This document shows positions 50,467 through 58,968 of a stretch of DNA of 64,000 nt, piece after piece (the first letter of the stretch is position 1; each line of letters opens with the position of its first letter). The stretch spans positions 31,317 to 95,316 of the forward strand of contig SVGB01000012.1 in NCBI GenBank assembly GCA_015056565.1, in the 5' to 3' direction. The translations under genes were made by a program, and so were the position numbers. This stretch comes from Butyrivibrio sp. Lineage in GTDB: Bacteria > Bacillota > Clostridia > Lachnospirales > Lachnospiraceae. The notes under the pieces are model-generated. The model did not search any database. It worked only from the letters and a program-made list of their open reading frames with translations, and had not been told where the DNA came from.

Positions 50467-50900
50467 AAAAGCTAAAGATAGTAATGGAACAAACGATGCT
50501 GGTCAGTTTCCTGGTACTGTGTGCTGTCAGCCTTTACGGACTGCTGGTGATGAGGAAAAATGAGTGGTTTTTTGACTGGTATACTCCAGGATCAATCCTT
50601 GTTGCAAGCTTTCTATGTAGTCTGGTAACAGTACTGCTTCTTTATAATGCTAAATACGATAAAGAGTTGTCTGCACTGATGCACAACCTGATGACACTAC
50701 TACATCTTATCCTTATGTACATTATCATCATAGCCTTCGGACATTTTTGTAACTGGTATACAACCATGAATGGCTTTGTGCTTATCTCTGTGATCTTCGT
50801 GGTTGTCTATGCTGCAGCATGGGTAGGAACCGGCATCATGTTCAAGCATGATGAACAGCTTATCTCAGATGCACTTGAAAGTGTGAGGGACAAAGAATAA
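50463..50900 (+). CDS. DUF3021 membrane protein, partner of the LytTR regulator
   Basis: This 145-aa protein has four membrane helices (10-30, 42-62, 73-95, 101-122) and short loops, matching DUF3021. In LytTR systems of this type the membrane protein inhibits or tunes the DNA-binding partner. It overlaps the LytTR stop by 4 bases (ATGA). A repeat shared with 59970-60038 begins at its stop codon. Confidence 0.85.
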   Translation: MKKLKIVMEQTMLVSFLVLCAVSLYGLLVMRKNEWFFDWYTPGSILVASFLCSLVTVLLLYNAKYDKELSALMHNLMTLLHLILMYIIIIAFGHFCNWYTTMNGFVLISVIFVVVYAAAWVGTGIMFKHDEQLISDALESVRDKE

Positions 50901-50965
50901 CCATCCACCTGCATCGCAGTGGATACGCGGGTATAAAGGTATACTTTAGTTTTATCATCTTTTTG
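50899..50965. repeat. 67-bp repeat, copy 1 (next to ORF6N gene)
   Basis: About 67 bases (from AACCATCCACCTGCATCGCA) match 59970-60038 with a handful of changes. It contains the hairpin ATCCAC...GTGGAT and GGTATAAAGGTATAC. Both copies lie just 3' of a phage-type ORF6N/KilA-N gene on the minus strand. Confidence 0.75.
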
Positions 50966-50978
50966 CATTGTCTCATAA

Positions 50979-52034
50979 TCAAGGAAGCTTAAGTGCCGGA
51001 CTTGTCAGTAAAGATTGTATAACCGGCTTGTATTTTTGAATTCCGAAATCTTCCACTATACTTGTAATTCTTGCCCCTGCATCTTTAGAAGATGCTCCGC
51101 AAAGGAAAACTCTTTCATCAGGAGTCCCATAATCAAGAACTATGAACCTGTCATGAAAGATACCACCTGTTTTTTGTATAGAGATTTTCAGTCCAGGATA
51201 CTCTTTGCAGAAATCCTTATACTCGATGTTGTGTAGTTTATTATTACCGACATTATCACTAAAAACCTTGATATCAACTCCGAAAGCAGCATTCTTTAGT
51301 AACACCAACGTTCTGAGTCCAATGTAGTTATCCACGAGGTATATTGTTTTCTTAGCTTGACCATAGATAGAAGAATAGGCAACATCTGCACTAGAATACC
51401 TTGTATTAAACATAAGCCAGCCATTGTCTTCATCACTTACAAAGCTGTTCATCATATCTGCCAAATCTGATTTGGTCACTACTTCTCCGAGCTGGTCCAT
51501 GACATCAGACATCTGCTTCTCTACGGAACCAAGATCCATGCGAAGCTTTTTAATTTCAAAAGCGTTCTCTGATGACTGCATAGAAAGCTGCATAACTTCA
51601 CGTTGCCCGATAAGATTCTGATTACTCATGATGTAATCTTTCATCTTTTTAAAAGTTCTTACAAAGTCTTTACTCTGCCTTACCGCAAGGTCTCCTTTTA
51701 AAACAGTCATAAGCATGTATACTCCCTGTTCTGTGAAGGCGTATGGAGCATATCGAGAACCACCCCAACTTGAGGTCGATTTTTTCGACCTCAAGTCAGC
51801 CCATTCATCTTTTGTAAGTCTAAACCTAAAGTCTTGCTCAAACCTTTCTATATTATTATTCACTTGTTCATTGAATCTTTTTGTCTCGTAGCCGTAAATC
51901 TCTGCGAGATCAAAATCGAGCATTACTTTTGTTCCTCTAACCTCATATAGCTTTTCTCTTAAAAGCTCCTCTGTAATCTCAATCACCTCAACTTCAGTAT
52001 TCTCATCCACTTCTTTGATTTTCTTTTTTGCCAT
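50979..52034 (-). CDS. ORF6N domain protein with C-terminal PLD-like nuclease region
   Basis: This 351-aa phage-type protein has the ORF6N domain in its first half (LYEVRGTKVMLDFDLAEIYG, FRFRLTKDEW, then SRYAPYAFTEQGVYMLMTVL). A coiled-coil spacer (about 150-200) and a C-terminal segment with FHDRFIVLD follow; this resembles a phospholipase-D-like HxD pattern. ORF6N proteins act as antirepressors or DNA-binding factors in phages. Codons for the LRSKKSTSSW segment form a hairpin repeat also found at the end of the upstream gene. I start at 52034 (AAGGTGA upstream); the frame is open to 52064. Confidence 0.85.
   Translation of the reverse strand: MAKKKIKEVDENTEVEVIEITEELLREKLYEVRGTKVMLDFDLAEIYGYETKRFNEQVNNNIERFEQDFRFRLTKDEWADLRSKKSTSSWGGSRYAPYAFTEQGVYMLMTVLKGDLAVRQSKDFVRTFKKMKDYIMSNQNLIGQREVMQLSMQSSENAFEIKKLRMDLGSVEKQMSDVMDQLGEVVTKSDLADMMNSFVSDEDNGWLMFNTRYSSADVAYSSIYGQAKKTIYLVDNYIGLRTLVLLKNAAFGVDIKVFSDNVGNNKLHNIEYKDFCKEYPGLKISIQKTGGIFHDRFIVLDYGTPDERVFLCGASSKDAGARITSIVEDFGIQKYKPVIQSLLTSPALKLP
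51765..51794. repeat. 30-bp palindromic direct repeat, copy inside the ORF6N gene
   Basis: CCAAC followed by TTGAGGTCGA, five T and TCGACCTCAA. It forms a 10-bp stem with a 5-base loop. The exact 30 bases recur at 52061-52090. It encodes the LRSKKSTSSW peptide of the ORF6N protein. Confidence 0.9.
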
Positions 52035-52057
52035 ATCAATCACCTTCCTGCCATCAT

Positions 52058-52636
52058 TCACCAACTTGAGGTCGATTTTTTCGACCTCAAAATTTTAAAC
52101 GGCAGATTCTGCACAACAAACTCCTGTCCCTGCTTGTCATATTCAATTCTGTAATATGATCTCCCGCTCATACTGGTTTGCAACGAATGTGTTATGCCTA
52201 TAGCCTGTGCTTTTTCAGTGGTCAGTGTAACTTTCATGCCAAGCTGCTCGTCTTCAGTTTCAATCAGATAGCCATTTTTCTTAAGCCAGTCAGTCACTGT
52301 TCTGTATGATAGTTTCTTATATATCTTTTCGTCTATCCCTGTGTTCAGCTGCTCCGTCAGTCTTGTAATGGTTTTGACACCTGAATATTGATAATCAGAA
52401 AGAGACTCAATAGGAAAATCTTTTTTTCTTACTCCTAAGCTCTTTCCTATAATTCCATTGTTATTCTTGAGTTCTGTCAAAATATCTTTAATAAAAAACA
52501 TGCTTCTAATGATGATTGGATTATTCATCACATCATCATTATCCGCCACATCATTATTAATGGGATTCTTCCCATCAGCAATGCGCTCCACACATGTAAG
52601 CGCATTTTCCAGTTTCTCTAAATCAAATTGTTCCAT
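52058..52636 (-). CDS. Hypothetical protein ending in an ORF6N-derived repeat
   Basis: I do not recognise this 192-aa protein. It is soluble, with a helix-rich N-terminus (MEQFDLEKLENALTCVERIA), a middle YRTVTDWLKKNGYLIETEDE that resembles a winged-helix/antirepressor-type segment, and a strand-rich SGRSYYRIEYDKQGQEFVV. The last ten residues before the stop are LRSKKSTSSW, encoded by an exact 30-bp copy of a sequence inside the ORF6N gene. This suggests the 3' end was created by recombination. It lies 7 bases after the XRE gene and 23 before the ORF6N start, so all three are one unit. Confidence 0.65.
   Translation of the reverse strand: MEQFDLEKLENALTCVERIADGKNPINNDVADNDDVMNNPIIIRSMFFIKDILTELKNNNGIIGKSLGVRKKDFPIESLSDYQYSGVKTITRLTEQLNTGIDEKIYKKLSYRTVTDWLKKNGYLIETEDEQLGMKVTLTTEKAQAIGITHSLQTSMSGRSYYRIEYDKQGQEFVVQNLPFKILRSKKSTSSW
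52061..52090. repeat. 30-bp palindromic direct repeat, copy at the 3' end of the upstream gene
   Basis: Identical to 51765-51794 over 30 bases and in the same reading frame of its gene. The two copies enclose 266 bp that encode the N-terminal part of the ORF6N protein. Confidence 0.9.
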
Positions 52637-52643
52637 TTATTAA

Positions 52644-52871
52644 TCAATCTCCATTCCCATCATTGTTATTAAAATTGCTACTCTCACCTGGTGCAAGTTT
52701 TTCCATCTCAAGCTTATATGCCATCAATCTAAGAAGATAATCTGGCATTTTTCTATTACCAAGCTCCCAGTCCTGTAGCGTGCGATATGGAATCTCAAAG
52801 TAAGCACAGAACTCCTTCCTTGACATTCCAGTACTATTTCTTAATTCGATCAAAAATTCCCTGCTGTCCAT
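52644..52871 (-). CDS. Small XRE-type helix-turn-helix regulator
   Basis: This 75-aa protein (MDSREFLIELRNSTGMSRKE) has one helix-turn-helix with the recognition part FCAYFEIPYRTLQDWELGNR, the pattern of phage and toxin-antitoxin regulators. A short acidic tail (FNNNDGNGD) follows. I start at 52871 (AGGTGG upstream). It is first in an operon with 52058-52636 and the ORF6N gene. Two CATTGCGT boxes flank its promoter, so it probably represses itself. Confidence 0.75.
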   Translation of the reverse strand: MDSREFLIELRNSTGMSRKEFCAYFEIPYRTLQDWELGNRKMPDYLLRLMAYKLEMEKLAPGESSNFNNNDGNGD

Positions 52872-52904
52872 ACTATTTCTTACCACCTATAAAAACATCA
52901 TACT

Positions 52905-52943
52905 CATTGCGTATATATTATTATACACATTGCGTGTTGTCAA
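52905..52943 (-). promoter_or_regulatory. Promoter with two operator boxes ahead of the XRE-type gene
   Basis: Read leftward: -35 TTGACA (52938-52943), 17-base spacer, -10 TAATAT (52915-52920). Direct repeats CATTGCGT (52905-52912 and 52928-52935) lie about two helical turns apart, one in the spacer and one past the -10. Confidence 0.7.
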
Positions 52944-52965
52944 TGCAATCCTCATCGACATTAGG

Positions 52966-52999
52966 ATAAAAAAAGCATACCCTATACTGGTATGCTTTT
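52966..52999 (-). terminator. Terminator downstream of the AraC-type gene
   Basis: AAAAGCATACC (52971-52981) and GGTATGCTTTT (52989-52999) form a perfect 11-bp stem. Read leftward it ends in TTTTTTT. Confidence 0.85.
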
Positions 53000-53108
53000 C
53001 GTAGTATTGTTCTTTCCAAAATATCCTTTTTAGCCTGACACCTCATATGCCGTATATTCATGGTCAAATTCATACCCCCAGCTTTTCTGCCAGATAGGCG
53101 CCTACGTT

Positions 53109-54068
53109 TTAGTTATCAGCGCTTTTCCACTGTGTCGGCGTGACTGAAAAAATCTTTTTAAATGCAGCCGAAAACTTGCTGGCGTTAGAATAACCGCAAA
53201 GTCCAGCTATTTCTGTCACAGAAAGATTTCCATCAAGAAGAAGATTCTTGGCCTCCTGCATTCTGACACGGGTTCTGTATTCAAAAACAGAAACGCCATA
53301 CATCTGCCTGAATACCCTTTGAAGAGTGGTCCGGTTAAGACCCACTTTTTCAGAAAGCTCTTCTATTGATATATTCTGCGCCAGATTCTCACCTAGTATC
53401 TTCCGGGCCGCGTGGACCTTATTTGCAGAATCTCCGCTAAAATAGCTATATCCAGAGCTTTTTGTATTTTTGTCGCTCATCAGAGCCAGTATAGCTCTCA
53501 GGGTAAGAAGCTTCCTGTGATACTCTCCATAGGTTTCTGGCAGGATCACCAGCTCTGTAAAGATGTTCCTTAGCATTTCGTTTGCAGCAAAGCATACGCA
53601 AGAATTAGCTTCTAGCACATATTCAAAAAAGCTTTCACCATTGAATTTCTCGGTGCCAAAAAAGCTGTTTAGCACATCCTTTAATATATCAACCAGGACA
53701 ACTATACTGATACATCTTATGCCGCCCTTTCCAAAGCTTATCTTTTTAGCCCCGATGCGGCTGTTGAAGATACAGATATCGCCCTTGTTGGCTGAGGCAG
53801 CGCGCCTTCCCTCCATTTCAAAGTCAGCGTGTCCCTCAACCATATACATGATCTCTACATAATCAACAGATTCAGGCACTTCTTTCACCACGGGATAGTA
53901 GGATTCAAGCTCCGAATAAACCAGCTCGATACCATCTGCTATCTCATAATTTCTCATGATGCCTTCGCCTGCACTGCTCCTTAAGCGATAGGTCTTTTCT
54001 GCCTCTTTGTCGCACATGATATACATGTACTTTCTAAAAAGCTCTGCTGCGTCAACTTGCTTTGTCAT
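53109..54068 (-). CDS. AraC family transcriptional regulator
   Basis: This 319-aa regulator has the double helix-turn-helix at about 220-319 (ISIEELSEKVGLNRTTLQRV, then LSVTEIAGLCGYSNASKFSA, ending TPTQWKSADN). The N-terminal domain is cupin-like (VDYVEIMYMVEGHADFEMEG). The start lies inside the 3' end of the MATE gene (17-base overlap), so the two are coupled, and it likely responds to a compound handled by the transporter. Confidence 0.88.
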   Translation of the reverse strand: MTKQVDAAELFRKYMYIMCDKEAEKTYRLRSSAGEGIMRNYEIADGIELVYSELESYYPVVKEVPESVDYVEIMYMVEGHADFEMEGRRAASANKGDICIFNSRIGAKKISFGKGGIRCISIVVLVDILKDVLNSFFGTEKFNGESFFEYVLEANSCVCFAANEMLRNIFTELVILPETYGEYHRKLLTLRAILALMSDKNTKSSGYSYFSGDSANKVHAARKILGENLAQNISIEELSEKVGLNRTTLQRVFRQMYGVSVFEYRTRVRMQEAKNLLLDGNLSVTEIAGLCGYSNASKFSAAFKKIFSVTPTQWKSADN

Positions 54069-55437
54069 AAACTACTTTAATATTTTCCTCTCTGCTGATA
54101 TCCCTAAATGCACGTACCATAAGGACTACTGCTATCAAAAGCACAACTGCGTCAGTAAAGAGCTGTGCGAAAAACACACCAGCAACGCTGTTGGTAAATA
54201 TAAGTGGCAGGATCAGAACAAGTGGCAGGAAAAGAAGTACCTGCCTTAGTATCGTAAGAATAGCTGCGTTGCCACCTTTTCCGATTGCCTGGAAGAATGT
54301 GATAACCAGGATCAATACACCGTATGTGATGTATGAAGCAAACATAACTCTCAGCATTGGTGCTCCCATTTCAACAATGGCTGTATCTGTAATGAACATG
54401 GACAGCATTGCCTTTGGTGCAAGCATTACCGGAAGGTAGAAAAGTGCTGCTAAAAGTGTTGCCTCGATCATGAAGGCCTTATTGAAAGAACGTACCCTGC
54501 CAAATTCTCTTGCGCCATAGTTGGTTCCAATTGCCGGCTGGTATCCCTGGCTGATGCCCCAAAGTGGGATAAATGAGAACGCCTGAAGGCTTAAGGCAGC
54601 AGCCAGAATAGTCTGCCATTCACCGCCACCGCAGCGCTCTACTGTGTTGTACATAACTGTTTGCTGAAGCATTGTCATCACCTGCATGAGCATGGCTGAG
54701 ACGCCTACGCTAAATACGGGCTTTGCAACTTCGCCTACAATACCGATCCTTCCTATTTTTACAGTATCGCTCTTTTTTGTGAAATAAATAAGCGCCCAAA
54801 CTGCCTGGAAAAGCTGTGCTGAAACTGTTGCGACAGCAGCTCCGATGATTCCATTCTCTTTTCCAAATACGGTGATAAGGATTGGGTCGAGAATGATGTT
54901 GAGAATTGCTCCTGAACCCATGATGAGCATGGCCTTTTTAAGCTTGCCTTCTCCTCTCATGACCATGTTTGAAGACTGGGCAAAGTTTACAAATAAAGAA
55001 CCAAGGAACACCACCTTAAGATATCTGTCTGCTTCCACAAGAATGTCTCCCTTTGCTCTTGAAAGTAAAAGGAGAGGCTTTGTGAAAATAAGACCAACAG
55101 CCATGATCACTGCCGACAGGATAACAACAAGGGCTATCAGGTTACCCATGATCTTATCAACAGTTGCCTGGTCTTTTTTGCCGATGGCTCTTGATAAAAC
55201 TGAAGCTGAGCCAGTTCCGATAAGAGTTGAGATACCACTGTTTAAAAGCGTAAAGGGATATGATACCTTAACTGCAGTCATGGCCTCAGGCCCTACCATC
55301 CTCCCAACAAATACGGCATCCATAAAGTTATAAAGTCCAATTACAACCATACCAAGGATTGCCGGAATGCTAAGAGAGATCATGGTTTTTACAATGTTTC
55401 CGCTAACAAGATTGTCTCTTGCATTATCACTACTCAT
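54052..55437 (-). CDS. MATE family multidrug efflux transporter
   Basis: This 461-aa transporter has twelve membrane helices in two halves (ILGMVVIGLYNFMDAVFVGR near the start is typical of MATE proteins). It exports cationic drugs or related compounds using a sodium or proton gradient. It has a promoter with an 18-bp inverted repeat upstream and overlaps the AraC regulator gene downstream. Confidence 0.92.
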   Translation of the reverse strand: MSSDNARDNLVSGNIVKTMISLSIPAILGMVVIGLYNFMDAVFVGRMVGPEAMTAVKVSYPFTLLNSGISTLIGTGSASVLSRAIGKKDQATVDKIMGNLIALVVILSAVIMAVGLIFTKPLLLLSRAKGDILVEADRYLKVVFLGSLFVNFAQSSNMVMRGEGKLKKAMLIMGSGAILNIILDPILITVFGKENGIIGAAVATVSAQLFQAVWALIYFTKKSDTVKIGRIGIVGEVAKPVFSVGVSAMLMQVMTMLQQTVMYNTVERCGGGEWQTILAAALSLQAFSFIPLWGISQGYQPAIGTNYGAREFGRVRSFNKAFMIEATLLAALFYLPVMLAPKAMLSMFITDTAIVEMGAPMLRVMFASYITYGVLILVITFFQAIGKGGNAAILTILRQVLLFLPLVLILPLIFTNSVAGVFFAQLFTDAVVLLIAVVLMVRAFRDISREENIKVVYDKAS

Positions 55438-55465
55438 TTTTATACTCCTCCTGTATTATAGTTGA

Positions 55466-55483
55466 TGTTAGCACCTGCTAACA
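55466..55483. promoter_or_regulatory. Operator-like palindrome in the MATE promoter
   Basis: TGTTAGCA-CC-TGCTAACA is an exact inverted repeat of two 8-mers. Read leftward, TTGTTA (-35) and TATAAT (-10) flank it with an 18-base spacer, so a bound repressor would block the promoter. Confidence 0.65.
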
Positions 55484-55556
55484 ATGTAGAGTATAAATCT
55501 GCTGTGTCGTGATCATCCACTCCAAAATGCAATCAATGCTCCAATCTGCAATTATC

Positions 55557-56117
55557 TTATCCTTCATCAATCTTTTTTAATGTGTCGTCAAGCACAGCCT
55601 TTCTCAGTTCTGTAAGCCAATCTGAAAAAGCTACAGTATCAAAAGCATAGGTCTTGTTCAGCTCATACTCATTCTCCGCCCAGGTATCCAACGGCGATTC
55701 ATTATGCTGAATAAGAGCTTCAAGCTTATCCAGTGACTTGTAGAGCTTTGCTTCCTTTGTTTCCTGTGCGTCCATTTCCTTATAGAGTTCAGCTATATCT
55801 TTAGATAATTCTTCCGGGAGAGACTGCACCCATCTGTTTAAAAGAGAATCCTCAACTTTCCTGTCGTCGTCTGTCTTAACGAAAGTAGGAATATCACCGG
55901 TAAAACATTCGCCAAGGTCATGGATAAGGCACATATCTACAACCTTATCTATGTCCAACTCAGGAAACTCATGCCTTAAAAGAAAAGCCATGAGCGAGAT
56001 TCTCCAGCTGTGTTCGGCTACACTCTCTGTTCTGCGTTTTGTGGTTGTGCAATGGCGAGGTGTATCTTTTAACCTCTCTGCCACATGTAAAATATCCAGA
56101 TACTCTCTTGCATTCAT
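55557..56117 (-). CDS. HD domain hydrolase, YfbR/HDDC2-like 5'-nucleotidase type
   Basis: This 186-aa metal-dependent phosphohydrolase has HD-domain residues H22 (PRHCT), H36 (SVAEHSW), H66-D67 (CLIHDLGE) and a later aspartate in KLYKSLDKLEALIQHNESPL. The pattern matches the deoxynucleoside 5'-monophosphatase group. The start at 56117 follows AGGAGG. A longer frame (to 56144) lacks a site. Confidence 0.85.
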   Translation of the reverse strand: MNAREYLDILHVAERLKDTPRHCTTTKRRTESVAEHSWRISLMAFLLRHEFPELDIDKVVDMCLIHDLGECFTGDIPTFVKTDDDRKVEDSLLNRWVQSLPEELSKDIAELYKEMDAQETKEAKLYKSLDKLEALIQHNESPLDTWAENEYELNKTYAFDTVAFSDWLTELRKAVLDDTLKKIDEG

Positions 56118-56184
56118 ACTAGTTCTCCTCCAATTTATTCCCAATCATTTATTATCATATATCATGTTTTTTATGGCTGCATAG

Positions 56185-56952
56185 TCATTTCTTTTCTTCA
56201 TCCACTGTCTCAGTCCAAATCTTATACCCTAACTTTCCCATCACAGGAATTTTTTCATAATTCCTAGTTTCAGTATCAATGATGATCATAGCGGATTCTC
56301 CAATCTGCCTCCCGTCACTATATGTTGAAAATACATCAGTAGAAATGAAACTATTTTTCTCATATATATTCTTTACAGGAGTATGGCCTACTACCTGGGT
56401 GTAACTTTCTCTCCTAAAAGCATCTACATCTTTGTACTGTGGTCTGAGCCATAACGGTGATCCATCATCCCACAAATACTTATCAGATGCACTATTTGCT
56501 GCTTTCAAAACATCATCTATATCCATATTCAGCAATTCAGGATTAAGACTGCTGACATACTCAGCAGTCAGCCCTCCGTGCATGAATAGAACATTATCAA
56601 TCCTGTGTATAAATGCTATCTGAGATTTGTTCTGTAAGGAATCCTTGAGTTCATCAAGCTTTGAAATAACAGTTGCTTCAGCATATGGCGAATAGCCTGT
56701 TTCAAGCTTCCCCCAGGGATAGCTCACATCATGATTACCATAGCACCATAAAGTCTCAGGATATGCCTCGGCAAAAGAAATAGCCCTATCGAAAGTATCT
56801 CGGTATTGATCCACGCTAAGTTCCATTCCCCAGTCGTCTGGTATATCCATAAGGCAAACAGCTCCTTCGGCCTTGCCTTCCCTAAGGATTTCTGCTGCCC
56901 TGTCAAATATCCAAGGTTTTAAATGTATATCCGGGATTACAAGTACTTTCAT
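56185..56952 (-). CDS. Metallophosphoesterase
   Basis: This 255-aa calcineurin-like phosphoesterase has the metal ligands in VIPDIHLKPW (D8, H10), TLWCYGNHDVSYPWG and FMHGG, with QVVGHTPVKN later. The pattern is close to the bis(5'-nucleosyl)-tetraphosphatase/serine-threonine phosphatase group. Its start overlaps the end of a truncated upstream gene (ATGA). Confidence 0.87.
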   Translation of the reverse strand: MKVLVIPDIHLKPWIFDRAAEILREGKAEGAVCLMDIPDDWGMELSVDQYRDTFDRAISFAEAYPETLWCYGNHDVSYPWGKLETGYSPYAEATVISKLDELKDSLQNKSQIAFIHRIDNVLFMHGGLTAEYVSSLNPELLNMDIDDVLKAANSASDKYLWDDGSPLWLRPQYKDVDAFRRESYTQVVGHTPVKNIYEKNSFISTDVFSTYSDGRQIGESAMIIIDTETRNYEKIPVMGKLGYKIWTETVDEEKK

Positions 56953-57083
56953 TTTTCTATTTTCCCTTCCATCATGGCTATGTACTTATTTCTCTTCTCT
57001 GTCTGACTAGCTATTGCTTCATCTATGAATGATGAGTCTTCACCAATAGCTTCACTGTGTGGATAATATATAAAGATATGTGG
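56949..57083 (-). pseudogene. C-terminal remnant of a lost gene
   Basis: About 44 in-frame codons (HIFIYYPHSEAIGEDSSFID and then EAIASQTEKRNKYIAMMEGK) end in TGA overlapping the start of the phosphoesterase gene. A stop (TAG) precedes them and no start or ribosome site is present. The coupling overlap and codon pattern suggest the 3' end of a former operon partner. Family not recognised. Confidence 0.5.
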
Positions 57084-57594
57084 CTAGCTGCATATTGCCA
57101 GCCGCAATGATCAGAATACTTGATAAGATGTAACACTCAGCCTTCGCTGCCCATCACTGTTTCAAAAGGGAGTTCTTATCTCGCATGCAAGCATGCGAGC
57201 CAGAACAACAGTCGTCTCTAAACTCAAATTTCCTTATCAGTCGTTTTCGTTAAGAGAACGACTGTTTCGACATGTGTTCTAATGTACAAACCAAAGAACA
57301 AAGAAAAAGAACGAGCAACCCGCACACTGTAACATGATCCGCGGTAAAAAACCCGTTCCCAAAGAATTCTTTCTTATGCAGCAGCATCAATCAGGATCTT
57401 GACATTATCCGCTGTGAAAACATAAAAACATTTGGATGGGCGGCGTATCCATCATATCAGATTCCACTTAGGGAGCGCAGGGTGCCTTTCCTGCTCGTCA
57501 AATGTTCTTATATCCGGAGTATAACATCAGATATTTCGCGTAGTCAAGTGGTTTTAACGAGCCTTCCTGACCCATCAGCATGCAGAAAAAAACC
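57084..57594. other. Non-coding stretch with inverted and direct repeats
   Basis: No intact gene is visible. It contains a 20-bp palindrome (CTCGCATGC at 57180-57188 with its complement), a hairpin CAGTCGTT/AACGACTG (near 57237-57265), and two related segments with the pattern ACATNATCCGCNGT (57340 and 57393 areas). On the minus strand the second pair encodes similar short peptides (FTADHVT / FTADNVK). It looks like decayed mobile or repeat DNA. Confidence 0.45.
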
Positions 57595-57623
57595 TTGACT
57601 GACTTTGTCAAAAGGTGCATACT
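57595..57623 (+). promoter_or_regulatory. Promoter of the antiporter gene
   Basis: -35 TTGACT (57595-57600), 17-base spacer, -10 CATACT (57618-57623), about 34 bases before the ATG. The upstream 500 bases are therefore not a leader. Confidence 0.65.
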
Positions 57624-57656
57624 CATTCATTAGCATTTACTGAAAGGAGAAAAATA

Positions 57657-58847
57657 ATGGATACAATTCAGATATTAAGAGATCTAGTAATTATATTAGT
57701 CAGTGCAAAACTCTTTGGGCTTCTAGCCAGAAAGCTCCACGCCCCTCAGGTGGCAGGCGAAATTATTGCAGGGCTGATCATCGGTCCCACATTGTTTGAT
57801 CTTGTGGAAGCCGATGATTTTCTTTCAGGAATGGCTGAAATTGGTGTAATACTGCTGATGTTCAGTGCAGGACTTGAAACAGATATAGATAAGCTGAAGA
57901 AATCCGGTGTCAAAGCCACAATAGTTGCATGTAACGGTGTTGCAGTTCCTCTGGTTCTTGGCGCTGTGTTGTACATGGCTTTTTACGGCTTTGCCGCTCC
58001 TGGTTCTACGGAATTTATCAAAGCTCTTTTTATAGGAACAATTCTTACAGCAACCTCCGTAAGCATTACAGTTCAGGTGTTAAAAGAGCTTGGAAAAATA
58101 TCTACAGATGTTGGAACAACAATAATGAGCGCCGCTATCATCGACGATGTGATAGGAATCGTTGTTCTCACTGCAGTTCTTGGTCTTAAGGATCCTAACG
58201 CCAATCTGATTGCCGTTGTTATCAAGACAATTGCTTTCTTTGCTCTTTCTTTTGTTGTAGGAATAGCAATCTTTAAGCTCATGCAAAAAGCTGAGCACAA
58301 ATGGCCCCATACCAGAAGAATTCCAATCATGGGACTGGCACTGGCATTTGCCATGGCCTATGTTGCAGATAGATACTTTGGAGTAGCAGATATCACAGGT
58401 GCATACGTAGCCGGTATAATCTTAAGCTCTTTGGATAATTCTGAGTACATTGACAGAAAAATGGATATTAACTCATATATGATCTTTGGTCCCATATTTT
58501 TTGCAAGCGTAGGACTTCAGACCAATTTAAAGACTGTTGATATGACAATTCTTGCTTTTTCAGCAGCATTTGTAATTGTTGGAATGCTTGGAAAAGTTGT
58601 GGGCTGTGGACTTGTTGCAAAACTCCTTAAATATAATACTTCAGATGCGTTAAAGATTGGTGTAGGCATGATGACCAGAGGCGAAGTAGCCCTTATTGTG
58701 GCACAGCGTGGTCTTAAAGCTGAAATAATCGACAGCAGATACTTTACAGCTGTAATCCTTTTAATAGTATTAAGTTCAATCCTTACACCGATAATCCTGA
58801 AGGCAATGTATGCTTCGGATGAATCCAAAGAAAGACAGACGCAATAA
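57657..58847 (+). CDS. CPA2 family cation/proton antiporter
   Basis: This 396-aa membrane protein has about twelve to thirteen helices of the monovalent cation:proton antiporter-2 family. The paired acidic motif AIIDDVIGIVVL (transport-site Asp-Asp), GPTLFDLVEADDF and MMTRGEVALIVAQRGL support this. It likely exchanges Na+ or K+ for H+. The start at 57657 follows AAAGGAGA; an in-frame ATG at 57615 has none. Monocistronic. Confidence 0.9.
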   Translation: MDTIQILRDLVIILVSAKLFGLLARKLHAPQVAGEIIAGLIIGPTLFDLVEADDFLSGMAEIGVILLMFSAGLETDIDKLKKSGVKATIVACNGVAVPLVLGAVLYMAFYGFAAPGSTEFIKALFIGTILTATSVSITVQVLKELGKISTDVGTTIMSAAIIDDVIGIVVLTAVLGLKDPNANLIAVVIKTIAFFALSFVVGIAIFKLMQKAEHKWPHTRRIPIMGLALAFAMAYVADRYFGVADITGAYVAGIILSSLDNSEYIDRKMDINSYMIFGPIFFASVGLQTNLKTVDMTILAFSAAFVIVGMLGKVVGCGLVAKLLKYNTSDALKIGVGMMTRGEVALIVAQRGLKAEIIDSRYFTAVILLIVLSSILTPIILKAMYASDESKERQTQ

Positions 58848-58849
58848 TT

Positions 58850-58968
58850 CCAGTCTGTGTAATATTTAACCTGAATACTTCATTGTGATGATCGATAAAC
58901 AATCCGACAACATGTACGTCTTTACCCTCTTCCACAGTAGAAAACTCTATTCCTGGAACAAGCTCCAT
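58850..58968 (-). pseudogene. PHP-domain fragment
   Basis: In the frame read from 58968, MELVPGIEFSTVEEGKDVHV then VGLFIDHHNEVF resembles the core of a PHP-domain phosphoesterase (LIPGIEIST..GK.VHVLGLFID). It has no start and runs into the antiporter gene's end. It is joined directly to an Abi-like fragment on its 5' side. Confidence 0.55.

Noticed and set aside
53036..53107. Possible remnant frame APIWQKSWGYEFDHEYTAYE after the AraC-type gene
   Set aside because: It looks like a C-terminal gene fragment, but it is too short to assign and not in frame with the regulator.
57084..57656. A possible Na+ or Li+ riboswitch ahead of the antiporter
   Set aside because: A promoter (TTGACT, 17 bases, CATACT) lies only 34 bases before the start, so the long region is not transcribed as its leader, and no known motif matched.
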